A stretch of 64,000 nucleotides of DNA. It comes from Opeltia flavorubescens. Its lineage: Eukaryota > Ascomycota > Lecanoromycetes > Teloschistales > Teloschistaceae. The stretch spans positions 930,001-994,000 of the forward strand of contig KE546977.1 of the NCBI GenBank assembly GCA_000442125.1, written 5' to 3'. Below the pieces are notes generated by a model. The model ran no database searches. It was given only the letters and a program-made list of their open reading frames with translations, and was not told the origin of the DNA. The translations under genes were made by a program, and so were the position numbers. Positions 1 through 11,622 of the stretch are shown in pieces; the stretch's first letter is position 1; each line of letters starts with the position of its first letter.

Positions 1-814
1 TTCATAGAATAACTTGGGTGAGTGACTAGAGCAACAGTGAGAGTGTTCCGATGATCGTCGTGCTCCGATTGAATCGGCTCGCAGCTATGGCGGGAGTCGT
101 TCGTGTCTTGTTGCTGCGCATGCGGCCTTAAGGTGTGAAAGTGGATGACGGGATTGTGGAAAGTCAGAGCTGACTATTCAACGCAGTTCTTAGTCGCACA
201 TTGGACAGTGCTGACGTGGAAAGACTTTGGGGAGTGTTTTTCGAATTCAAGACATCTCGTTGGGTCGCTATTAAGAGGATGCACTAGCAGATCACGATAT
301 ATGCCTTTGCCGGATGGAGTAATTACTCCTCAGATACCGATGTCCTTCAATGGATGGCGGAACATGAAGGAAAGTATTAGCAATGAGGCTGCCAGAGCTT
401 GTGCTCCTTCCTTTACTGGCGTAACTTCGTCGAGGCGGAAAATGCAGAGGTCGAGACATCAATGCCGGAAAAGGGGAATATACTTGGAAAATCGCTCATA
501 CACCTGCGAGAACAGAGGATAGAGATGCATGACAGGATGTAATAGTCGCTCGCTCTCTCGAGGATGCAAACAGGTTACTGTGAGTTCCAAGATCATGGAA
601 TAGATAATCTTGGTTATCTCGGACGGCAGATGCAGCCCTACAAGGCAAGATATAATTACTAAGCAGCAACAGTGTTCCTCATCCAACCTTCCATATGCTC
701 AATGAATTCACTATTTTTCGACTTCAGTAGCTGTTTCCACCCCACTCCATCCGCAAACTCATACCGTCTCAGGCAGCCCTGCGTGATATCTAAGCACGAA
801 TTTCAATCGCTAAA
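1..814. other. No gene recognised (5' end of window)
   Basis: I find no recognisable protein here. A 125-codon open frame on the plus strand (145-522) has no family resemblance, no clear splice signals and mixed composition. The last 100 bases before 815 probably hold the VPS26 promoter and leader. Confidence 0.5.
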
Positions 815-2392
815 ATGGCGATGTTTTTCACCACCCCTTTGGATATAGACATAGTGCTTGAGGATTCCGATGAAAAACCCACCGTTGACATGAGATTGGA
901 CAAGAACCGCCGAGAGAAAGCTCCACTGTACATGGATGGAGAGTCGGTTAAAGGAGCTGTCACGATAAGGCCAAAAGACGGCCGAAGATTAGAACATACA
1001 GGCATCAAGGTGCAGTTCATCGGGACGATAGGTCTTTCCTCCACGGATCCATTGTACATCCCAATCGCCCCGCTAACGATGTTGCACAGAGATGTTCTTT
1101 GATAGAGGCAACCATTACGAATTCCTGTCACTTGTTCAGGAGTTGGCCGCACCCGGCGACCTGCAGCATCCCCAGACCTTTGATTTCAACTTCAAGAATG
1201 TAGAGAAGCAGTATGAATCCTACAATGGGATCAACGTCAGACTGCGATATTTCGTCAGAGTCACCGTTTCTAGGCGAATGGCCGACGTCGTGCGAGAAAA
1301 AGACATTTGGGTGTACTCATACCGAATCCCTCCAGAAACCAATAGCTCGATAAAAATGGACGTTGGGATCGAGGATTGCCTTCACATCGAGTTTGAATAC
1401 TCAAAGTCAAAATACCACCTAAAGGATGTTATCGTGGGTCGGATATATTTCTTGTTGGTGCGGTTAAAGATCAAGCATATGGAATTGTCCATCATTCGAC
1501 GCGAGACAACCGGAGTTGCACCGAATCAGTATAACGAAAGTGAGACCTTGGTGCGATTCGAGGTAAGTACTGATTGGATCGATCTTCGGGAACGACGTCT
1601 GACTCGGCCTAGATCATGGACGGATCGCCATCGAGAGGTAAATCAACCCCAGAAAGTTGCTAAGGGATCGAGATCCTGCACGCTTGCCACTAGCAATGCA
1701 ATGCAACGCGTAGAACCAGCTGACCGTCTGCCCTTGTAGGCGAGACTATACCCATTCGATTGTTCCTGGGAGGCTTTGATCTGACCCCTACATTTCGCGA
1801 AGTCAACAAGAAATACTCAACGCGTTATTACTTGAGTTTGGTGCTAATCGATGAGGGTAAGTCCTGCATAACCGTCCGTTGCAGTAGCCTCCTCCCTCCT
1901 TTCGTTTGCTGTGAGATTCTAGCACCTAGATTCCCAGGTCACCGCAGGGGGTCAAGCTGTCATCCCCCTTTCTTTGGTGTCCACCCGACGGAAACCCTCT
2001 CTCCTACCTCGATTCCTTCCTTGACTATCCATCTTGCAAGTCCGAGCCTTATACCGTCGTGTATTCCCTATTTTGATGATCATTTCAATTACTCCGGATT
2101 TCGTCGAATCCTTCCATCCAGCTTTTCTGCTGTTCCCGTCTTCTCCATCTACCATACCAGCGTCTGCACCGGTCATTCTTATTTTTGGGACCCCGTCAAT
2201 CCTTCCCAGACCTCGAAAAGTGCCTTGGGTGATTGAATCTTATGCTAACATTGTCGCTCATCAGACGCTCGACGCTATTTCAAGCAATCCGAAATCGTTC
2301 TCTACCGGCAAGCACCCGAAGCCGCTGCCGCACAGCAAGCACAAGCAGAAGCACAGCCGCAGATTACAGGAGCACATAAGCCACAGAATTGA
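815..2392 (+). CDS. VPS26: Retromer subunit Vps26, five exons
   Basis: Vps26 is the arrestin-fold subunit of the retromer cargo-recognition core (Vps26-Vps29-Vps35), which returns sorting receptors from endosomes to the Golgi. Exons read by hand are 815-1031, 1090-1562, 1613-1637, 1740-1856 and 2265-2392, giving 319 residues, a normal length for the family. Strong family blocks are visible: DIDIVLED near the N-terminus, DRGNHYEFLSL, YNGINVRLRYFVRVTVSRR, GIEDCLHIEFEYSKSKYHLK, and FLGGFDLTPTF before a short glutamine/alanine-rich tail. The third exon is only 25 nt. The first intron has a weak GTCTTT donor, but only that junction restores the family sequence. The last intron (1857-2264, about 408 nt) is far longer than its neighbours. 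The start at 815 gives the expected short N-terminus. Identity is secure; the exact ends of introns 1 and 4 are inferred. Confidence 0.95.
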
Positions 2393-2740
2393 TTACGTCG
2401 ATACCCATTTGCCATTTACATGAAAGCTTCACGAATTTCCGCCGACACAGTCATGTGTAGAAGCATAGCGTAGGCGTCAGGAGCGTGGGCTGTCATACCG
2501 TAAACAAGAATATACCGCATGAACGAGACATCGTATTTGCTTGTTCGACCTTTTCAAATTCTCATGATTCTATTCAGGTACCGATGTCATAATCCTAGGG
2601 TCATCCAATACGTCTCTAATACATCGACTTCGTTTCCGCATCCAGTTTAAATCACCACTCGTGATCCAACACCTTGAGCCCAACGCCATGAGACATCTGC
2701 CAGCCAGACGCTTTCCGTATCCAATCCCCCAAAGAATAGC

Positions 2741-5138
2741 TCAACAAATCCTATGTTCAGGCGGCCTCCACGGCACCCCCAGAATCTCAAAGATCTTCCT
2801 CTCACTCCTCCCCTCCACCAAACTCCCCTGCGTGATCCTCTCCCGATTCCGTCCCCGAATGACATCCCTCCACAAGCCCCGTTGGTTTAACCTCATCCCC
2901 TTCCTACTCGCCAACAACCGAATACTCCGATTGAAGATATCGTTGCCGGTGAAATAGATCAGCGCCGCACCCATTTCCTCGTACGGCACGAATAGAAAGT
3001 CGATCCTTCTCCACACCTTCTTGGAGTTCGCACTCCCAGGCAAGCATGCGGCACCGTGCCATTTCGAGCCTGACGAAGACCGCGATGTGGTGCCCGCGAG
3101 GGATGCTTGGAGATAATTCGCCGCGAAGAGCCGGGGGATGACAGTGTCAAGGATCACGGTCCTCAAGACCTCGATTCCCGCGTCCGGTTTCGTGAGTATG
3201 AAGTCCACGTCTCCCGAGTCGGCGGCGCCCCGGCGGTAGGAGCCCCCGATCGTGACCTCGATGGTAGGATCGACGTGCCGGATCGCGTCGCGGACGATCT
3301 GCCCGTGCTGCTCGACTTCCTGTCGGGGGATGCGCGCGGCGAAATCTTCGACGTGGTCGATGCCGATCTTTTGGTTCCTGGTCAGGGAGGCTTTTGTGCG
3401 GAGGTCTTGGAGGGTGCGGTGACCTTGATCGATCCATTGGGAGGCCTGCGTGGGTCCGACGCCGTAAACTGACAAGAAGAGTTGGAGGGCCGTGTCGCGA
3501 TCGTCAAGGCTCGTGTTTTCGAGGCGGCGGAGGCGGTTCGAGAGGGCGATTTCTTCAATCTTGGAGGCGAGGCGGGAGCCGACGTTAGGGATTGCAAGGG
3601 CGGCTTCTCGGGTGGTGATTTTCTGGGGCTGTTTCTTCAGTGCGGAGATGGCTTTGCGGTAGGCGAGGGTCCGCCAGTGGTCTTGCGTGCGGTCGTAGTA
3701 GGAGGCCATCTGTTGGAGGATGTCGATTGTTCGGGCGTTCGGGTTGGTTTTCTTGTCTGTGTTTTCGTGCTTTGACATGCAAGTAAACTTTTCCTGCCAG
3801 GATTTTTCGGATGGAAGTTTGGTTGCTTTCGTCTTTTCTGCTTCCTTTTCCCTTTCGCTATCGTCGTTATCGTCGTTATCGTCGTTATCGTCGTTATCGT
3901 CCGAGATTTCTATTACCATGCTCGAACGAGGACTTTCTTCATCTTCATCGTCGAGAGGCTGAGGATGTTAGTGCTGATCAGCGTTTCGTCAACGGAACAG
4001 CTTACTAGATCTTTTACCGCCAGGGTTTCTTCAATCGCCTTGTCCAGCGCATCGGGGGATCGGTCCCTAGAGTCTAGAGGAGGTTGATAAGGGGCCTGAG
4101 GTGATGTATGACCGACTTCCGCTTCATCAGGCGGCTGATCAAGGGAGCCTATTACATTCGGTTCAATGCGCTTTGGGGTTTGACTTGGCTGGCTGTTCAA
4201 GATTTTGTTGGGCTTCAGGGGCAAAGAAATCGTAGACGGGTTTTCGATGCTTCGTTTTCGCCCCGGTGCAGGCTTTTCCTGTCGGNCTTTGATTTGGTAA
4301 AGGCGCTGGTCTGGATTTACGAGCATTTGGAATTGAATGCATTCAGCCGGATATATCTCATTCACAACAACGATACCTGACTAGTACTATTAGCTACCAT
4401 TTAGATTGTTCTAGAGCCATCAGCATACGGGGATAGAAGGAATCTTCAGGAATTTAAGGATGTCACTATTTGTCAGGTGTTTGTCAACGATGACATGGGT
4501 GATACCGTCAGCACCGTCGTCCCAATCCTTAATCCATGTGGCACCTCTCTCCAAAGCCTTCCTAATGCGAAGCTTCCGCGCTGGAGCAACGTCGTCGTTC
4601 GGTATGAAATCTGATAAGATGTCAGTGATGTCTCTTTGCAAGATTCCTCCAAATAATGCGTACAAAATCTTAGCCCCTTGAAGATCTGCTGAGCATCGGG
4701 CAAGACATCTAGTGATTTACCCCTTTTCCGTTTTCTATTCGAAGCAACCGACATCTTCACATCAGGGGCTAATGATTGCCCAGCCTGACCGTCGGTCGAA
4801 TCAATGGAGACGCTTAGAGCTGCCTTTGAAATGTGTGAATCTTTGACTTTAGGCAAGGTTTCAGTTGACGTTGCCCCAAGAAGGGAAGTTCCATCTATGG
4901 GAGCCGAGACAGTTCTCCCAAAGTGTCGAATTTGGCGCGAAATGTAACTTGGTCGACGCTTATTATGTGACGAGCCTGGAAACTGTCCTGATGGTCTACT
5001 AGCTCTCAATTCTTTGAGGAACTCGTTCACGTCGCCTGACGAGTAATCAGGTTTATCCAGATCAAAAAGTTCCTCGAAGAAAGCTTCTTTCTCGGTTGCT
5101 TTCTTCTCCGTTCCCCGATGCTGGGGCAGTTCCAGCAT
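2741..5138 (-). CDS. POL4: Family-X DNA polymerase (Pol4 / Pol lambda type) with BRCT domain
   Basis: This is a DNA polymerase of family X, the kind that fills gaps during base-excision repair and non-homologous end joining. Exons on the minus strand are 5138-4664, 4610-4429, 4380-4006 and 3958-2741, about 749 residues. In order it shows a basic N-terminus, a BRCT domain (about residues 150-250, with FIPNDDVAPARKLRIRKA), an acidic/serine linker, the 8-kDa and helix-hairpin-helix region (about 415-490, IPNVGSRLASKI), and the palm. The palm carries GGSYRRG then GDVDF for the first two metal-binding aspartates, RRIDFLF for the third, and the YFTGN steric motif near the C-terminus. An aspartate/asparagine repeat at the start of exon 4 comes from a 9-bp tandem repeat. 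One unresolved base (4286) makes a codon in exon 3 ambiguous. The acceptor of intron 2 (TAG rather than the nearby CAG) was chosen to keep frame. Confidence 0.93.
3859..3901. repeat. 9-bp tandem repeat inside the polymerase gene
   Basis: On the plus strand the unit TCGTCGTTA, or a rotation of it, is repeated nearly five times without error. On the coding (minus) strand it encodes repeated Asp-Asp-Asn in the acidic linker of the family-X polymerase. Because unit length is a multiple of three, copy changes keep the frame. Confidence 0.9.
4286..4286. other. Unresolved base (N) in polymerase exon 3
   Basis: The base is given as N. It falls in the linker-coding exon of the family-X polymerase and leaves one codon undetermined; the frame on both sides agrees, so it looks like a base-call gap rather than an indel. 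Confidence 0.95.
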
Positions 5139-6005
5139 TTGGTACGATAAAGATGTATGTGATTAATGACACCGGGGACTTAATGTTCATGTGCATCTCC
5201 TTCGTCAGATATATCTATCACAAAACTAATTCCGCTATCGTGATGATCCGAGATTGAGATATTAAACCAACACGTACTAGTATGAGATTCTAGTCGCATA
5301 AGGGGGAGTCAGGCTCACGTGCCACCCTACCCGGACCTTCTCTTTCCTCACATCAGGGACTCACAGGTATTTCTGGGAAGTGCCTAACTTCTTCTATGAG
5401 TTTGCGAAAAAAACTTTTACTCTGCGGAGCTCTTATCCGTAGGGTTCTAGGTCACCGCGACCAATCCAGAAGCAAATAATCTCGAGAGCGCTAGATATCG
5501 ATACACCAATATACAACCATACAAACTCATATACGACACGGATAAATCATTTGAATGTATACAATCTCAACAGATCTAAAACATATTTGTGCAAGAATCC
5601 CCCTGCCCCCTATCGGACATAACTTTTATTAGAGCTCCCAATAAGAGCATCCGCATCCTTTTCATTACGCCGTTGTTTTTAACCTCCGCACGGGAGGACC
5701 TCATCATTCATAAATCTAGACTAAGTTATTTGACTTAGTCCAGAGTGCCCGACATACCACGCCTCCTGTAGGTGTACCACCGCCCTTTGTATTTGTACTA
5801 GGCTTCTTTTCAGATATCCGCCATCCTGAACTCCAAGGCTCTGTAGCGACTGAACCTCGTTTGAGACGATGATCGCCCCCCATAATTACAATAAAACTTG
5901 ATATCGACAATAGCTCGGAATCCAATCGTATTAGCTACTGGTGAGTAACATGTGTCTGAAAGAATGTCAATGTGGTGCATGAAATGAGTGGTTCAGGCTT
6001 CATGC
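5139..6005. other. Gene-free stretch between polymerase and transporter genes
   Basis: It should hold the polymerase promoter (start at 5138) and the 3' region of the transporter (stop at 6006). Apart from a small perfect inverted repeat at 5719-5740 and a CCTCC/GGAGG mini-hairpin nearby, I see no coding signal. A 69-codon frame at 5716-5925 has no ATG and no resemblance. Confidence 0.55.
5719..5740. repeat. Perfect 8-bp inverted repeat
   Basis: The arms GACTAAGT and ACTTAGTC are exact reverse complements around a 6-nt spacer, in AT-rich DNA about 270 bp beyond the transporter stop codon. It could form a short hairpin or be a dyad protein site. No family is implied. Confidence 0.7.
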
Positions 6006-9000
6006 TTACTTCGTAATTGCGTCCATTCTCTCGCTAGTCAATCTCAGACTGATCTTCAAGAGTTCCTGTGCAATCTTCGGCTGGCTTCTTTGCAGCTCCT
6101 CCCATCTTGCTTGATTGAGCATCCACGTCACGCAGTCGCGTTCAGCACTCGTCGTCGCCGTCCGTTTTGTTCCCGAGAAGAATGGAAGCTCGCCGCATGT
6201 CGTCCCCTCAACGATAAGTTCCGAAAATTTACCAAGCTGAGGAAGAATGTACTCGGCTTTCAACATCCCACTTTGCAGTAGATAAAACCCGTCGGCCATC
6301 TCTTCTCGCTTGTAGAGGATGCTGCCGGCATCGAAGTCTTTCCGTTCGAAGAATGATACAGCACGATGCCAGAAGTCCTCCGGCTTGTCCGATACGGTTG
6401 AAAATGTTTGCACAAGTAGCTGCAATGGTTGCTTGTAGTTTTGCCATCCCGTCTGCGAGGACAAACCTTGCTCACGGAAAGTCGTAGTAGCGACTTGCTG
6501 CAATTGTGTCCTGCGTGGGGAGCTGTAGATGATTTCGCTTGAAAGTGAGGGCCGGTCATGTTTCGGAACATCTGGCAGAGCTCGCAATTAGTACAGCTTG
6601 ACTCAAGGGGATCTCCTCGTCGGAAACATACTGAGAAAGGTTGGGCTCGAATCTGGAACCGCCAAACCTGCACGTTGTTGATATAGACTGAGCAAGAGAT
6701 CGTTTTCACAATGCTCCAATGCCGAGTTGAGTGTTTCAAAGAAACGGACCGTATCGTCTCCCTGTTCAAACAGTCCCACATTACACAAAGCTTTGCCCAT
6801 CTCCCCATCGACGGCAATTCCACAGATGATAAGCACGACGCCTTTCACGTGGAGGATCCTGTTAATCCGCGTGAACGCCTCGGCAGCCGAAAAATCTACA
6901 CCATCGACATTTTGTAGATCCAAGATGAGGAATCGTATTGGGTCCCGCTCGAATTTGTCGAGAAGTAGAGTCCGGATTTGCTTTTCAACTCCAACGATGG
7001 TGCCAAAAAAGAGGTAGCCAGCAAGCCTCATGACATATATTTGTTTTCCAGCGTCTTGTAAGAAGCGGTTTTGAAGTGGATGCCTGCGTACCGTTGATGC
7101 TGCAACACTGCCAGAAAGGCTGTTCCGAATGGCCGACACCCGGGAAGTTTGCAATACGAAACTGACACAAGCTAAGAGGATACCGATTAGAATACCAATT
7201 ACAAAGTCCCAGGCACCCATCGTGATAACGATGACCAAGATCTATAGCATCAATGAGCGGGTGGACAGCATGCTATCCGGAGAGCCGAACTTACTGTTAG
7301 GTACTCTAATCGATGAACCTTTCCCCACGTATCGACCAAAGCCTCACGTAAAAGATCAAATCCCAGGAAGAAGATGAGCGCCCCGACCACCATGATAGGG
7401 ATGTAACCTATGATGATAGGTCCACTGATTAGAACTCCGAATGTAGCGACGGCAAGCATGACTCCGGCGATTCGACTGTCACCTCCGCTCCGGACGAATA
7501 AGACCGAGTTTGTGTAGACCAGGTAATTCTAGACCTCAATAAGTATGAAGCTACGACGCCCTTCGGGTATGTACTCACCTGTATGCTCCCACAGAAGCCC
7601 GACAAAGCATTCGATAAGCCATGCGCTTTGAGTTCTCGGTCGATATCCACATTGTCCTCCCCCATTGTAAAGCCTAATGCAGGCACGTTGATGGGCACGT
7701 GGATTATTCCGAAAAAGGTCAAAGCGAGCATGGTAGGTATAGTGTCTGCGAGGGCCTCCCAATCAACGGCTCCAAAGTCTACAGGGCTTTAGCAGTCAGA
7801 TTTCGGGTTCGGAGAGATAGCTCACCATAGAGAGTGTAAAAATGGTAAAAAGGGACTCCTGCTTCGGGCGCGCGAAACACCCAGCCTTTGTTCCGAAGAT
7901 CTGGCAGCTCGAGTTTGTCTATAGCTGCAACAAAAAAGTAAAAGACGGCGATAATGGCAATAAAATATGTGGCGTCGAGCAAAGGATGCTTGACCCAATG
8001 TTTTATGGAGAAGAGGGTCATGGCCAAGATTAGGGGGATGATCCAAAGCGCGACCGTATCCGCTTGAAAGAGCTTTCTGAATGTCGATACATCGTAATTC
8101 AAGTTTCCGTTGAGTCGTGCTGATACTTCCACCCCTGTGGCGACGAGGAACCAGCCGACTCCTCCAATACAGCCAATGAGGATGTGCCGAGGGAAGAATC
8201 CGATAAGCCTCCCAAGCCTGCACTTCCCTAATAAGAAGAAAACGGCTCCGGTAACGACAGAGCTTATTGAGTAAGACAAGATTGTTGTTGCAAGAACGGC
8301 TCTGGGGTTATCGTCCCCAACTTTTGCTAGGATCTGAAATGCCATCTTATGAAAGAAAGGAACAACCTCGATCTACGACCAGTTAGCAAGCTCGTGATAT
8401 CGAAGACAGGACTATTACCATTTCAGACCCAACGCCACCTCTGAAAATACTGCCCCCGAGGGAGTATACAAGTTGAGATACAATACAGCTGACGTAAAAC
8501 ATCGAAATACCATCCGCACCAAGGTTTGAAAAGATGGGTTGCCCGAGAGGAAACAAAATCATACCTAAGGATCATATCAGCAACATGGTCGTAGATGTTA
8601 GATGCTGTACAGCTTACCATAAGAAAGAGCGTCAAGAATGTTGAGCAGGAGCCCAAGGATGACAGGTGGAACGTATCCCGCCGGCTTTATCAGCGCCTGT
8701 TCCCACACTGCTCTACTGTCCCAGGCTTTTGGATGAAGGAATGTTGATATAGCAGAGCGGCCATGCGATAGGACACTCTCCCAGACTTCTCCATTACTTA
8801 TATCTGCCTTCACTTGATGCCTTACCTTTTGACCTTCGATGTCACTATCTGGATGATCGGCGTTCATGTTGCTGGAGCCGTACGCTTGCTTGTTCAGGAG
8901 CAATGCGGTCCGCTCAGTGGGCTGCGAGATAATACCCTGCTTTACTGTGACCGGCTCGACTCCAGGTTCATGCATCGACTCTTCTTCCTCCAAATTACTT

Positions 9001-9637
9001 GGGCTTTCCTCTTCAGGTGAGCGGGCGTGCTTGAACAGCTGAGAGAGTGCCGACATGCCAGGTGACTTGCGCGAAGAGGGTAAGCTGCTGGGCGATGCTG
9101 GTTCTGAGATCTCGGGAATAACATCAGGACGTGGGGAAGCTTCAGAAAAGTGATGATCTTGTGATTCTTTTCGGTTCATCTGGGCATTATTATTGTTGTT
9201 TATTGAAGGAGCAGCAGAGGCAAGCGGGTGCTTTCCAGATGAATGCCCGCTTGAAAATGAGACCTTGTCTGATAATGCCCATGATGCTAATTCAGCTGTA
9301 TCCTCGCGAACATCTTGTGGATTGTCTTGATAAACATCAATCGCACCTAGCTTGGGCTTAGCGTTCCTGTCTTTTTTTTGTCACATCATCCACACTGACC
9401 ATGGGAGCCGCGGATTGACCGATGGAAATATGAACGTGCAGGGGTCTTTTGCTGGCTCAACGAGGAGAAGGGCGAAGGTCTTGCTGGTGGGGATTCGATT
9501 CGTAATTGGAAGGGATTATGGGGTGATTGTTCGCAGTCGTGAGGTTCGTCCATGTCATTTATTTCTCGACCTTGCAAAGCTTGACTTTGACGAAGAAGCT
9601 GTGACAGGCGGGAACCACTTCTTGGTCTGCCCGCCAT
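6006..9637 (-). CDS. SLC26-like sulfate permease family protein with STAS and cNMP-like domains (yeast YGR125W type)
   Basis: This is a large membrane protein of the SulP/SLC26 anion-transporter superfamily, closest in layout to yeast Ygr125w, a vacuolar-membrane protein. Eight exons are proposed: 9637-9420, 9366-8618, 8564-8419, 8372-7826, 7778-7579, 7528-7295, 7241-6632 and 6571-6006, about 1089 residues. A long serine/proline-rich cytosolic N-terminus leads to the transmembrane core, with [51 protein letters not shown] and [20 protein letters not shown] domain follows ([20 protein letters not shown]). The C-terminal 190 residues resemble a cyclic-nucleotide-binding fold ([20 protein letters not shown]), as in the yeast protein. 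Substrate is not proven; the yeast relative is best linked to vacuolar function, so sulfate transport is only a family label. The first intron is uncertain. Confidence 0.9.
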
Positions 9638-10289
9638 CTTGACAGTGGTAATATTTCTCCCCGGAAATGCATACCATGGACGAGGATGGCATAGGCTCAC
9701 ATGTACTGTGGAGAAATGAACGAGGTTATTGGATGAGCATTATTGAAAACCTGGGGAACAGCCTTAGCGCCCCAAGCAGATATTTTCATGCATTGGATCC
9801 GCCCAGGAGCATCGGCAATAAAAAATGCCATGACGCGTTGCCCATAAGGTGAGAGGAAAGTATCTTCCGTTGCGCTATCGGCCAAGATCCCCCCTAGTAT
9901 GGTAGAGTGAGGGGCAAAACGGTTTTCATCCCACTGACACTTAGCTGAAGATTTTGCATCCGCTAGAGTATGAAGTAGGCTTTTTATCAAGCTTAAAGTA
10001 AATTTGCCCCTCGCTTCTGCAAATATCGAGAGCGCTCAAAGGAAAAATATAATTCGCCGATTGGACCGCGGTGGTAACACAACAGTATAGCCGAGCAGTT
10101 GAACCTGCAGCAAACCCAAATGTCGGCTCTGTCAATCCTGCAGCAAACCTAGCTAAGAATGGGTGCGGAGTAGGTAGGTTTCATGTATGCTCAGTTCAAT
10201 ATCGACCATAGCTACAATCTTCTATTCATACCAATATCTTACATGTGTGCCATTTCCTCCGTTTCATAGAAGAATTTGTTTCGCACCGC
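9638..10289. other. Gene-free stretch, probably transporter promoter
   Basis: It lies upstream of the minus-strand transporter and downstream of the minus-strand PSF1. Minus-strand open frames at 9697-9990 and 9941-10135 show no family resemblance and no obvious splice links. I read this as the transporter promoter and leader plus the PSF1 3' region. Confidence 0.5.
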
Positions 10290-11040
10290 TCAATTCAGTT
10301 TCTGCAGATACCCTTGAGCTACTAAACGCTCGACGTCTCCTTGCCGAACGTAGAATTGGCTATTTTTCGTCAAGTTGATGGCGCTGCAGTATCTCGTTAG
10401 ATTAGAAGAATAGGAAATCGAAAATTATAACTCACCCATACTCGGTCTGGATCTCACCAGCATCCTTTAGTACACGTACATCGATGAACAAGTCTTTGGG
10501 CGGCTCCAAGCTTCCAGTCAAATCGATATCTGTCCATTGACCTTTGTACGCTGCGAGCATGTCACTGTAGTTGCGAACATATTCCCCCTCTTCTGGACTC
10601 AAGGAGCTTTGATTGCCCGTTTCAGCACCCACGCTAGGCCCGCCATTTTGCTTCCCTGTTGACTGAGTTTCTTTCTCCAGAACATCCTGGCCGCTCCAGC
10701 ACATCTCCTCGAGCTTATCCGACCGTACTCGGTGATATGCCAGCAAGCATCTCTTATTTCGCCGCATGCATAAGTGGTCAACTAGAACATTGCACGCAGT
10801 TGCTGGTTCTGCCGATGGATTGAAAGCTCCGTCGAAGGGCGCAAGGATGTTCGAAACATCTTTGTCAAGATCTCGAACTTCGCGAGTCACGGCGCGTACA
10901 AGTTCTGTCTGATACGGAGGGAGGTGGTTCAGTGCTTGGGTTCTTTTGGCATGTTGAACCTGGTATCAAGGAGGTTAGACCCTTGTCGTAAGGAATGAGC
11001 CATAATTTCATACCAATTTGAGCCCAAGATCACCGTACAT
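10290..11040 (-). CDS. PSF1: GINS complex subunit Psf1
   Basis: Psf1 is one of four GINS subunits (Sld5-Psf1-Psf2-Psf3), which join Cdc45 and Mcm2-7 to form the replicative CMG helicase. Exons are 11040-11014, 10959-10436 and 10383-10290, giving 214 residues, the usual length. The first exon encodes only nine residues, MYGDLGLKL, a hallmark start of the family. Exon 2 has PPYQTELVRAVTREVRDLD, MRRNKRCLLAYHR and GQWTDIDLTGSLEPPKDLF, ending at DAGEIQTEYG. Exon 3 supplies the C-terminal B domain, with FYVRQGDVERLVAQGYLQ. All three junctions keep frame with good donors (GTATGA, GTGAGT) and CAG acceptors. The middle linker is variable and serine/glycine-rich, as expected. Identity and structure are both secure. 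Confidence 0.96.
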
Positions 11041-11622
11041 GGAAAATCTTGATGGTGGGCTTCTGGTGCATACTCCAACGCATTCAATACGGCGACACAG
11101 CGCCAAAATTGGCCGGGCGGATTTGCTTGTGTGGGGCAGGCGGGGTCGGCCTTATTCGGTTAGCGTAGCACGTTTGCTGTAAGTAATCAAAGGAGGCACA
11201 ATCGGGAATAAAATCCCTGCAACAGGTTGCGTCTATTGTATCCGAACAATGCCTTTCAACCTAGACATACCATTTTCAAAAGCTACCTTTTCCACCATCA
11301 GAAACCAATCCAACGTCAAAAAGTAGTTTCATCCCATGTCTCGTCAACTGGCTGTTCTCAAGAAGGTGTCGAGCCAGAACACATGCATTTCCGTTTAATA
11401 CATGCATCTATCTCGAAGGTATTCAGTAAACAGAGTTTGACAGCTCAGTAGCAAATCCACCGGTCTTGAATCTTTTGAACAACGCTATCCTCCAACAAGC
11501 GAACAAATCCATCCAACACCCTTACAGTATGACAAACTGTACAATAACCTCCAATCGCTTGTCACAAACTCATCGTATCGTATGTCCTGGTTTCTTTTGA
11601 ATCCTGAAGAGTAAAGTCTGTC
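11041..11622. other. Gene-free stretch between PSF1 and HMG-box gene
   Basis: It holds the PSF1 promoter on its left side and the 3' region of the HMG-box gene on its right. A 74-codon plus-strand frame (11227-11451) is not recognisable. No RNA gene or repeat is seen. Confidence 0.5.

Noticed and set aside
145-522. 125-codon plus-strand frame at the window's left edge
   Set aside because: No family match, odd composition and no splice partners; likely a chance frame.
1760-2236. 158-codon frame running from VPS26 exon 4 into the long intron
   Set aside because: The first part is real VPS26 exon, but beyond the donor the residues are not conserved and the true last exon lies downstream.
1857-2264. 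Possible C/D-box snoRNA in the long VPS26 intron (a TGATGA is present)
   Set aside because: No matching D box or terminal stem could be found by eye.
5716-5925. 69-codon minus-strand frame
   Set aside because: Begins with TTG, no relatives, lies in AT-rich intergenic DNA.
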